Assembly (NCBI GenBank): GCA_947500555.1
Contig: CANMSE010000004.1
Location: 496,001 to 560,000, forward strand
Direction: 5' to 3'
DNA length: 64,000 bases
DNA from: an uncultured Fulvivirga sp.
GTDB taxonomy: Bacteria > Bacteroidota > Bacteroidia > Cytophagales > Cyclobacteriaceae
A program made the translations under genes and the position numbers. The notes below the pieces were generated by a model. That model saw nothing but the letters and a program-made list of their open reading frames with translations, did not search any database and was not told the origin of the DNA. Positions 27,805 to 34,790 of this stretch are shown here, piece by piece. Every line of letters starts with the position of its first letter. The stretch's first letter is position 1.

Positions 27805-28684
27805 TTAGATAGGATCGAAGTTAACTTCGATCCTATTTTTGGTTTTATAGGTTTTAATTTTGATAGTTTTCTGTTCATGCATTGCATTTGGTGTTTTCAT
27901 CCAACAGTCCAGTGTGGTCTCTCACTGTTATAAATATCAATTGATTCCTTAATGAGTTTACCCATCAATTCTAAGTCTTTGGTGGCGATTCCTAGTATAA
28001 ATTAATGCTTAAAAATACCATTGCCCCTTTCGGCTATGGCATTTTGATAGGGGTCATAGCACTCAGTCATACTACAAACTATTTTGTAGGTATTGAGTAA
28101 ATGCTGATATTGATCACAACAGTATTGCAATCCTCTATCAGAATGATGAATAAGTAATTGTTAGGGATATTGACGGTTCTTGATCGCATGTTTCATAGCT
28201 GTGATGGCTCTAGAAGCATTTAGACTTTTTGAGATATTGAATCCCATGATTTTCTTAGAGTAAGCGTCTGTCACCAACGATAAATACACTGGATTTTGTC
28301 GATTGCCAGATAGGTAATATCCGATACGTAAACCTGTTCTGGGCGATCAACTGTTAATCCATCCACCAGGTTTTTGTGTTTTCGAAACCTGTGACGAGAG
28401 TCCGTAGTAATATGATATTGCCTTTTAGGGACAACCTGAAGATGGTTGGCTTTCATTATAGCAAATAATCTATCTCTACCCATACCAAGCTCCTTAAGCT
28501 CATCATATAGCAAATAATACAACTTACGAGTACCGATGCGAGGCATCCTCATCTTTAGTTTTTCAACCATTTCTACTACTCGAGGGGCTATTTGCTGTTT
28601 CTGTTTAGTCCTTTTAATAGTTCTATAATACACCTGCCTATTTATCCCCAACAGCCTGCAGGCAGAAGTTATCTTTTCTTTGTG
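27805..28684 (-). pseudogene. IS3-family transposase orfB, frameshifted and interrupted
   Basis: The N-terminal part (from about 28684 to 28271) reads well: CRLLGINRQVYYR, RIGTRKLYYLLYDEL and VYVSDITYLAIDK, the last carrying the first catalytic Asp. At about 28280 the frame shifts. The continuation in the next frame (VYLSLVTDAYSKKIMGFN, HHSDRGLQYC with the second Asp, NAIAERGNGIFK with the Glu, YNSERPHW) contains three in-frame stops: after KNRQYP (TAA), after GIFKH (TAA) and at VGW (TGA). The frame then closes at 27805-27807. The DDE residues remain readable, but the protein cannot be made. Confidence 0.85.
27811..27840 (+). terminator. Palindromic terminator inside the IS end
   Basis: Perfect 24-bp palindrome (AGGATCGAAGTT / AACTTCGATCCT) followed on the plus strand by ATTTTT. 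It acts as an intrinsic terminator for transcription leaving the SusCD operon, yet it lies within the end of the degenerate orfB reading frame. Confidence 0.85.
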
Positions 28685-28685
28685 T

Positions 28686-29102
28686 TCAATCTTGAATCGA
28701 GTAACTGTTGAGGTAAGGACTTTTTTCTGATCGGTATTTCAGTTCTTCTTCTGCTATATCGATCATCATATCAAAAATAATTACTTTTTTGTCGGTCTCT
28801 TCCAGCTTCTTCTTCAGGGAGGCTTTCTGTTTTTCCAGTAAACGGACTTTTGCTTCTAGCTCTAATAACTTTTGCTCTGATGATTTCTCCAAGATTAAAT
28901 TAGATTTACTCTCCCAATCTAGACTACCGTACTTTAATAACCAACTTTTAACGGTCGCATTACCTTGAATTCCATACTTCCTTTGGGCCGCATTTAACCC
29001 TGGTCGACCAATCTCTACTTCTCTTACAACCTGCATTTTAAAAGCATAGCTGTAATTGCGCTGGGTACGTTTAACATACTGAGAATCATGCTTCTTTTTC
29101 AT
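28686..29102 (-). CDS. IS3-family transposase OrfA
   Basis: 138 residues, apparently intact. N-terminal HTH of the transposase-8 type (YSYAFKMQVVREVEIGRPG, AAQRKYGIQGNATVKSWLLK), then a leucine-zipper coiled coil (LLELEAKVRLLEKQKASLKK). OrfA binds the terminal repeats and normally fuses to OrfB by programmed minus-one frameshift; the downstream orfB is broken, so it is probably non-functional in transposition. Confidence 0.85.
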   Translation of the reverse strand: MKKKHDSQYVKRTQRNYSYAFKMQVVREVEIGRPGLNAAQRKYGIQGNATVKSWLLKYGSLDWESKSNLILEKSSEQKLLELEAKVRLLEKQKASLKKKLEETDKKVIIFDMMIDIAEEELKYRSEKSPYLNSYSIQD

Positions 29103-29116
29103 AACGTTACATTTTG

Positions 29117-29141
29117 TGTAACGCTATTTCAGGACGAGACA
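29117..29141 (-). repeat. Terminal inverted repeat of the IS (orfA end)
   Basis: On the minus strand it begins TGTCTCGTCCTGAAATAGCG and continues into TTACA, 14 bp upstream of the orfA start. It pairs with 27761-27785 at 19 of 25 positions. Confidence 0.75.
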
Positions 29142-29152
29142 ACTTATAAAAT

Positions 29153-29185
29153 AAAAAGGCGTTTACCTATCGTAAATGCCTTTTT
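29153..29185. terminator. Bidirectional terminator next to the IS
   Basis: Fourteen-bp stem AAAAAGGCGTTTAC / GTAAATGCCTTTTT with one G-U pair and a 5-nt loop, A-rich on one side and T-rich on the other. It serves the minus-strand gene ending at 29234. It may have been the original terminator of the SusCD operon before the IS inserted. Confidence 0.85.
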
Positions 29186-29233
29186 ATTGATGGAACCTCA
29201 AGATTTTAAAATCTTATTTAGACTAAATCATTC

Positions 29234-29926
29234 TTAAATAAGTTCTTGGTAGAACTGAAATATTCTGATTAGGTGACTCTCATTTTTAAGTTTCAATTTG
29301 TTCTTCTTTACAAAGTTTTCAATCTCCTTTAAATTATCTTTAAAAAGGGTCTCATTTTTTTTGATACTGCCTTTTACAGCAAATACATTATCATTTACCA
29401 AGGCAAATATTTTACTCTTTTTGAGAGCTTTGTCATTTCTTTCACCCATTGATAAAGCTACATTATATGTAGCCTCTTTAATCTCAATATATTCGTATTT
29501 GACAAGTTTTATTTTTCCATCTAATAATATTTGACATACACCTTTTGGAAGATCATAGGTAATATTATTTACTTCAGAGGTATTATGATAAAAAATAGAA
29601 TCACCAATTGGTTCTTTATAAGCAAAGCTTTTTAAAAGAGGAAGTTGACACACCTTTATTTCTCCGGATGCATTAATCTCAAGTAATTGGTTTTTCAAAT
29701 CATACCTGATTGGATAACCTTTTAAAACCTTATTATTCTTTAAAAATACATCTCCTGTAATCCAATCATCAAACAAGTAGAGACTGCCCTCTAATTTGGG
29801 TGGAGGAATAGGGAGTTCATCAATAACTTCCCCTGGGTTAGTGTTTTTATCAATTACGGCAATTACTTCGTTTTGTCCTACTGCAAAAAATGGGCAAAGA
29901 AAGAGAACTGATATGATTTTTTTCAT
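29234..29926 (-). CDS. Secreted protein, unknown function
   Basis: 230 residues with a signal peptide (MKKIISVLFLCPFFAVGQ). The mature part contains a beta-rich module of a type common in Bacteroidota exported proteins (LEGSLYLFDDWITGDVFL, YPIRYDLKNQLLEIN) and a lysine-rich helical C-terminus (LKEIENFVKKNKLKLKN). No catalytic motif. It stands alone between a bidirectional terminator and a small unknown gene on the same strand. Confidence 0.65.
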   Translation of the reverse strand: MKKIISVLFLCPFFAVGQNEVIAVIDKNTNPGEVIDELPIPPPKLEGSLYLFDDWITGDVFLKNNKVLKGYPIRYDLKNQLLEINASGEIKVCQLPLLKSFAYKEPIGDSIFYHNTSEVNNITYDLPKGVCQILLDGKIKLVKYEYIEIKEATYNVALSMGERNDKALKKSKIFALVNDNVFAVKGSIKKNETLFKDNLKEIENFVKKNKLKLKNESHLIRIFQFYQELI

Positions 29927-29995
29927 AATGTGCTAAGGATTTTTCCCAAAGGTAAAAATAGGAAGTTTTTGTGCTATCACCCAATATACGTGATA

Positions 29996-30220
29996 TCAAA
30001 ACTTATCAGGAGTCTGTATCACTTTAATGACCAATTCATGTGGGTCACCATCACTGTCAAGAAGATAGAACTTTACCAAAGGATTATCTGCGGTTATCTT
30101 GTTTTCAACTTTTAATATTTCATTGTTTGGCAAATGTTTCTCTATTTGACCTTTAATGTCTTCAATTGCGTGAGCAAATGCTACTTCAAGTTTACTCGGA
30201 TTATATTCTAATGTCTTCAT
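29996..30220 (-). CDS. Small acidic cytosolic protein, unknown
   Basis: 74 residues: an N-terminal helix (LEVAFAHAIEDIKGQIEKHL) followed by beta strands (ILKVENKITADNPLVKFYLL and ELVIKVIQTPD). No signal peptide or known motif. It is 56 bp downstream of fabH on the same strand and may be co-transcribed with it. Function cannot be inferred. Confidence 0.55.
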   Translation of the reverse strand: MKTLEYNPSKLEVAFAHAIEDIKGQIEKHLPNNEILKVENKITADNPLVKFYLLDSDGDPHELVIKVIQTPDKF

Positions 30221-30276
30221 TATTTCAGGTTGATATTCCTGAATATAGCTAAAATTTGTATTGAAAGCCTAATAGG

Positions 30277-31275
30277 CTACCACTTTAATAATGCCGAAGC
30301 CCAGGTAAAACCACTTCCAAAGGCTGCCATACAAACAGTGTCACCAGGTTTTATTTTTCCCTCATCAAAAGCCTCACTCATGGCGATAGGAATTGACCCA
30401 GCTGTAGTATTGCCATAGCGCATAATATTATTGTAAACTTTATCATCACCTAACTGCATCTTTTGCTGAATGTAGTTGCTAATTCTCAAATTGGCCTGAT
30501 GTGGGATAAGAAGATCAATATCTTCCTTGCTCATATTATTGGCTGTTAATGCCTCATTGATAACTTCCATAAATCGAACAACTGCATGTTTAAAAACAAG
30601 GTTACCGTTCATATATACTTTGAAGCCGGAAGTATCCAAGATCTGCTCAGGTTGGCGCTCTTCATGAGGTCGACTACTTCCTGGATCTTTAACATAAAGT
30701 TCTTCAGCAAAACGACCATCAGAGTGCAAATGAGTGGATAGGATTCCTAGCTCGTCACTTGGCTGAAGAACAGCTGCACCTGCACCATCACCAAAAATAA
30801 CGGCAGTACCGCGACCTCTTGTGGTCAGGTCGAGGGCTGTTGATTGAATCTCAGCTCCTATAACAAGTACATTTTTATACATGCCGGTTCTTATAAATTG
30901 ATCTGCTGTTGAAAGAGCGTAAATAAATCCGGAACAAGCATTTTTAATATCCATAGCCGGGATACTTTCAAGGCCTAATTCTCTTTGAAGTAAGACCCCT
31001 GAACCCGGAAAATAATAGTCTGAAGTAATGGTGGCGAAAACTATAAAATCAATGTCTTCTGCTGTTACACCCGCTCTTTCAAAAGCCATACGACTGGCTT
31101 TAGCAGCCATATTGGCTACAGTATCTTTAGCGGGATCTATCCATCTGCGTTCTTCAATACCTGTTCTTTCTATGATCCATTCATTATTGGTATCCATCAT
31201 TGTTGAAAGCTCGTCATTAGTGACAACTCTCTCCGGCACATGATGTCCAATTCCTACTATCTTTGAATATTGCAT
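30277..31275 (-). CDS. fabH: 3-oxoacyl-ACP synthase III (KAS III)
   Basis: 332 residues, the usual KAS III length. Catalytic Cys114 lies in IKNACSGFIYAL, the His in LLIPHQANLRI and the Asn in YGNTTAGSIPIA, so the triad is complete; the C-terminal GSGFTWASALLKW loop is typical. KAS III condenses acyl-CoA with malonyl-ACP to start type II fatty-acid synthesis in the cytosol. Bacteroidota often have several copies. A consensus -7 box lies 21-28 bp upstream of the start. Neighbouring genes do not point to a specialised pathway. Confidence 0.93.
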   Translation of the reverse strand: MQYSKIVGIGHHVPERVVTNDELSTMMDTNNEWIIERTGIEERRWIDPAKDTVANMAAKASRMAFERAGVTAEDIDFIVFATITSDYYFPGSGVLLQRELGLESIPAMDIKNACSGFIYALSTADQFIRTGMYKNVLVIGAEIQSTALDLTTRGRGTAVIFGDGAGAAVLQPSDELGILSTHLHSDGRFAEELYVKDPGSSRPHEERQPEQILDTSGFKVYMNGNLVFKHAVVRFMEVINEALTANNMSKEDIDLLIPHQANLRISNYIQQKMQLGDDKVYNNIMRYGNTTAGSIPIAMSEAFDEGKIKPGDTVCMAAFGSGFTWASALLKW

Positions 31276-31295
31276 ATTGTCAATTTTTAAACCCT

Positions 31296-31303
31296 CAAAT
31301 ATA
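31296..31303 (-). promoter_or_regulatory. -7 promoter element of fabH
   Basis: TATATTTG on the minus strand matches the Bacteroidota -7 consensus TAnnTTTG exactly, giving a predicted short leader of about 14 nt. No good -33 TTG is found 19-21 nt upstream. Confidence 0.5.
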
Positions 31304-31407
31304 GTGAATTAAACGAATGTTTGTTAGGGTAATAAGAGGGTCGAAATTAACTCAATTCTTAAATTAGTTTTAGTCGAGTGCAACCATTTTAGGTTAGTAG
31401 TAGTCAT

Positions 31408-31431
31408 ATATCTATATTTTTTACATTTATG
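31408..31431 (+). promoter_or_regulatory. Conserved promoter/operator element of PadR-permease module 1
   Basis: A 24-bp element beginning ATATCTAT and ending TTTACATTTATG, 11 bp upstream of the PadR start. It is 21/24 identical to the element at 34429-34452, which lies at exactly the same distance from the second PadR gene. It contains a -7-like TATATTTT, so it likely combines promoter and PadR operator. Confidence 0.55.
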
Positions 31432-31442
31432 GAAAATATAAT

Positions 31443-31772
31443 ATGAAGGGCACATATTTAGGTGAGTTTGAAGAGTTGGTTTTACTGGCGATTGCTATTA
31501 TTCAGCAAGATGGTGCCTATGGTAATTCCATACTAGTGGAGATGGAAGAAAAAACTAATCGTGTCATAAATCTTAGTGCGGTACATACTGCACTTCATCG
31601 ATTGGTAAAGAAGCGGTTTGTTAAAAGCTACAAAGGCGAGTCAACAGCAGTAAGAGGTGGCAAGCGTAAAATTTATTATGAACTAACAGCATTCGGAATT
31701 AGTGCTATTCGACAAGCACGTGAACTTCGTGAAGAAATGTGGTCAGCTATACCAAAGGTAGTCATAGGATGA
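31443..31772 (+). CDS. PadR-family regulator of permease module 1
   Basis: 109 residues with PadR winged-helix features: LGEFEELVLLAIAIIQQDGAYG, NLSAVHTALHRLVKKRFVKS, KRKIYYELTAFGISAI. This subgroup (starting MKGTYLGEFEELVLL) always precedes a fused FtsX permease; here the two genes overlap as ATGA. The protein likely represses its own module through the conserved 24-bp element upstream. Confidence 0.9.
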   Translation: MKGTYLGEFEELVLLAIAIIQQDGAYGNSILVEMEEKTNRVINLSAVHTALHRLVKKRFVKSYKGESTAVRGGKRKIYYELTAFGISAIRQARELREEMWSAIPKVVIG

Positions 31773-34387
31773 ATATGAAATTACCACCAAAATGGATGAT
31801 CAAGACACTGGAGAATGTCTGCCCTGAGCATTTAACAGATGAGATTGAAGGAGATTTTTTAGAAAATTATACCTACCAGTCCGAAAAGAAAGGGACTGGA
31901 TATGCGAACCGACAAGCGTTGGTGTTCATAATATTTTCATTACCCAAGTTGCTATTTGCAAGAAGATATAAAACCACAAATAATATAGATATGCTAAGAA
32001 ATTACTTAAAGGTTGCCATTAGAAACTTATTGAAAAATAAAGGATTTAGTTTCATAAATATTAGTGGATTAGCCATTGGATTGGCTTGTTGTTTTCTTAT
32101 TGGACTTTATGTTCAATTTGAACTGAGTTATGAATCGTTTCACTCTAAAAAAGAATCTATTTATCGCTATATACCCCGATCTTCTGATGATGGTGGTAAT
32201 CTAAGAATGCAGACTTGGACACCACCTGGTTTTGCACCTGCCGTGGCAGATCATTTCTCAGAAATCTCTCAATATACTAGATACAGTACACTTTCGGATG
32301 AACCTTTATTGACAGTAGAAGATAAAGTTCTGCCCCCAGACATTTTAGCACTAGGAGATATAGGCTTCTTCAATATTTTTTCAATTGACTTAGTTAGGGG
32401 AGATAAAAATGAGGTTTTAAAATCACCTTATTCTCTGGTGATTTCTCAAAGCATAGCTGATAATTTTTTTCCAGGAGAAGATCCAGTTGGAAAAGTTATC
32501 CGATATGATAATTCGTATGATTTTAATATTACTGGTGTTTTCGAAGACCTGCCTTCGAATACTCATCTAAATTTTTCATATATCGTCCCTTTTGAAACTA
32601 TTGGAGATATAGTTGAAGATCAATTTGGTTATCCAAAAGATAAGTTATTAGAAGGGTTAGACAGCTGGAATTACTCAAGTTATTTTGTCATTGATTCTGA
32701 CGTCAATAGCATAGAGTTTGAATCAAGAGTCGATGAACAATTCACAAAATTGAGAAAAGGAACATTTAATCCTGAGTCAGTTCATGATTGGTTACAGCCA
32801 TTGCAAGAGATACACTTTACGAAAGGAATTCGTGGGGATGAAGCTAATGGGGATATCAATACAGTTTATATTTTTAGCGCGATTGCTATTTTTATTTTGA
32901 TCATTGCTTGCTTTAATTTTATGAATTTATCGACTGCCAGAGCTATGAAAAGGGCTAAGGAAGTTGGTGTGAGAAAAGTTATGGGAGCGCAAAGGCCGCA
33001 GTTGGTATATCAGTTCTTAGGAGAAACAGTTCTTCTCACAATTATAGCATTGGTCTTCAGTATTTTTATTCTCGAGTTGACCATACCATCATTCAACAGC
33101 ACCATGGGTATGTCTCTTTCGCCAAATTACCTTGATAACCCGATGTTTTTGATCACGCTAATTGGAATCGGGTTACTCACTGGAGTGATTGCTGGTGGTT
33201 ATCCGGCATTTTACCTGTCTTCTTTTGAAGCGGCAAAAGTACTGAAGGATACATCAAACCGTTCTGGCAAATCAACTTTAAGACAGGTGCTTACCATATT
33301 ACAGTTCGGAATTGCAGCTTTTTTGATTATAGGAACATTCGTAGTCAGTCAACAAATGAACTTCCTGACCAACAAGAGTTTGGGATTTCAGAAGGAAGAA
33401 ATAATTTACTTCCTTCCACCAACATCTTTATTTGATGATGTAGACGTATTAATGAATAATCTTAAAGCAAACTCTGCAGTAGTGGGAGTAAGCCGTTCTA
33501 ATGGAGTTCCCGGTTATACTGGATCGCATTGGACTTATAATTTACCTGATGAAGAAATCAAGGAAAATATTAACACCATGATTATTGATTATGATTTTCT
33601 TGATAATTACGAAATAGAAATTGTTGAAGGTAGAAATATATCTTCGGATTTTGCCACCGATTCCTCTGATGCTTATTTAATTAATGAAACTGCTGTGAGG
33701 CAACTAATGTTGGTAAATCCTATAGGAACCAGAATTCAGGCATTGGATGGACATGGAGTAGGAAGAATAGTAGGTGTGGTGAAAGACTTTCACTACAAAT
33801 CTTTACATCAGGCTATTGAGCCTCTTGTTTTGAGACATGATCCCAGAAACTCTTATACTCTATCCGTAAGAATGAAAGAAGGAAATCTGCAGAACAATTT
33901 AAGAGCTATTGAGCAAGAATGGAAAAAAATAGCTTCTGATTATCCATTTAACTATAGTTTTTTAGATGACGATCTGGAACAGCTTTATAAGTCTGAAGAA
34001 AATGTAGGTTTATTAATGACCACCTTTTCTTTCTTAGCGATTTTCATTGCGTGCTTGGGATTATTAGGTCTCATTTCATTTATGACCGAACAACGGAAAA
34101 AGGAAATAGGGGTAAGGAAAGTTTTGGGTGCTACAGTTGCAAGTATTGTTGGGCTTTTAGGAAAGGACTTTGCCATATTAGTAGTAATTGCTTTTATAAT
34201 CTCCATTCCAGCCTCTTGGTGGGCTATGAATTTGTGGTTAGAGAATTTTGCATACAAAATTGACATCAATCCATTTTTGTATGTATTCGCGGGTGTTGTC
34301 TTGCTTTTGATAGCTCTTGCGACCGTAAGTTATCAATCGTTCAGGGCAGCTACCTCAAACCCTGTAGATACCTTGAGAAGTGAATAA
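31769..34387 (+). CDS. FtsX/MacB-like ABC permease with PadR-linked N-terminal domain, module 1
   Basis: 872 residues from the ATG at 31769 (ATGA overlap with padR); a GTG 30 bp upstream is the alternative. The first ~75 residues (LPPKWMIKTLENVC, EIEGDFLENY) form the permease prefix domain typical of PadR-paired transporters. Then comes a MacB-type core: membrane helix, large periplasmic domain, and FtsX block with AREVGVRKVMGAQ-like KEVGVRKVMGAQ, then the same unit repeated (KKEIGVRKVLGAT), ending in NPVDTLRSE. No ATPase gene is adjacent. Efflux or lipoprotein/peptide handling is plausible but the substrate is unknown. Confidence 0.88.
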   Translation: MNMKLPPKWMIKTLENVCPEHLTDEIEGDFLENYTYQSEKKGTGYANRQALVFIIFSLPKLLFARRYKTTNNIDMLRNYLKVAIRNLLKNKGFSFINISGLAIGLACCFLIGLYVQFELSYESFHSKKESIYRYIPRSSDDGGNLRMQTWTPPGFAPAVADHFSEISQYTRYSTLSDEPLLTVEDKVLPPDILALGDIGFFNIFSIDLVRGDKNEVLKSPYSLVISQSIADNFFPGEDPVGKVIRYDNSYDFNITGVFEDLPSNTHLNFSYIVPFETIGDIVEDQFGYPKDKLLEGLDSWNYSSYFVIDSDVNSIEFESRVDEQFTKLRKGTFNPESVHDWLQPLQEIHFTKGIRGDEANGDINTVYIFSAIAIFILIIACFNFMNLSTARAMKRAKEVGVRKVMGAQRPQLVYQFLGETVLLTIIALVFSIFILELTIPSFNSTMGMSLSPNYLDNPMFLITLIGIGLLTGVIAGGYPAFYLSSFEAAKVLKDTSNRSGKSTLRQVLTILQFGIAAFLIIGTFVVSQQMNFLTNKSLGFQKEEIIYFLPPTSLFDDVDVLMNNLKANSAVVGVSRSNGVPGYTGSHWTYNLPDEEIKENINTMIIDYDFLDNYEIEIVEGRNISSDFATDSSDAYLINETAVRQLMLVNPIGTRIQALDGHGVGRIVGVVKDFHYKSLHQAIEPLVLRHDPRNSYTLSVRMKEGNLQNNLRAIEQEWKKIASDYPFNYSFLDDDLEQLYKSEENVGLLMTTFSFLAIFIACLGLLGLISFMTEQRKKEIGVRKVLGATVASIVGLLGKDFAILVVIAFIISIPASWWAMNLWLENFAYKIDINPFLYVFAGVVLLLIALATVSYQSFRAATSNPVDTLRSE

Positions 34388-34428
34388 AAAATATGGTTAG
34401 CGAAACCTTTTCTTATAAACATAGGTAC

Positions 34429-34452
34429 ATATCTATTATATTTACATTTATG
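34429..34452 (+). promoter_or_regulatory. Conserved promoter/operator element of PadR-permease module 2
   Basis: Twin of 31408-31431: 21 of 24 bases identical and the same 11-bp gap to the PadR start. It contains TATATTTA at 34437-34444 as a likely -7 box. Confidence 0.55.
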
Positions 34453-34463
34453 AGGGTAATACT

Positions 34464-34790
34464 ATGAAAGCCACCAACCTAGGAGATTTTGAAGAATTAG
34501 TGCTCATGTCTGTCTGTATTTTAGGTAAACAGGCATATGCGGTAAGTGTTAAATTAGACTTAGAAGAACGAATAAAAAAACCTATCAATATCAGTGCGAT
34601 ACATACTGCACTTTACCGATTAGAGGATAAAGAGTTTCTAAACTCTAAAATGGATGGTGCTACCAGTGAAAGAGGAGGGAGAAGAAAGCGCTATTTTATG
34701 GCAACTTCAACAGGGGAGCAGGCTTTAGTCAGACTTAAGTCCTTAAGAAATACAATGTATCAGCTTATACCTGCTTTATCTAATGGATAA
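34464..34790 (+). CDS. PadR-family regulator of permease module 2
   Basis: 108 residues, close relative of the module 1 regulator: LGDFEELVLMSVCILGKQAYA, NISAIHTALYRLEDKEFLNS, and a basic GGRRKRYFMAT wing. It overlaps the permease gene by 8 bp. A dimeric autorepressor role is inferred from family and arrangement. Confidence 0.9.
   Translation: MKATNLGDFEELVLMSVCILGKQAYAVSVKLDLEERIKKPINISAIHTALYRLEDKEFLNSKMDGATSERGGRRKRYFMATSTGEQALVRLKSLRNTMYQLIPALSNG

Larger units (their letters stand above)
27761..29141 (-). mobile_element. Decayed IS3-family insertion sequence
   Basis: 1381-bp element bounded by 25-bp imperfect inverted repeats (19 of 25 positions match; both outer ends begin TG). Inside are an intact orfA and a broken orfB (DDE integrase-type) in the usual minus-one arrangement. 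The 3-bp flanks (TTT and ACT) differ, so no target duplication remains. It sits 6 bp after the third Sus lipoprotein gene and no longer looks able to move. Confidence 0.85.
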
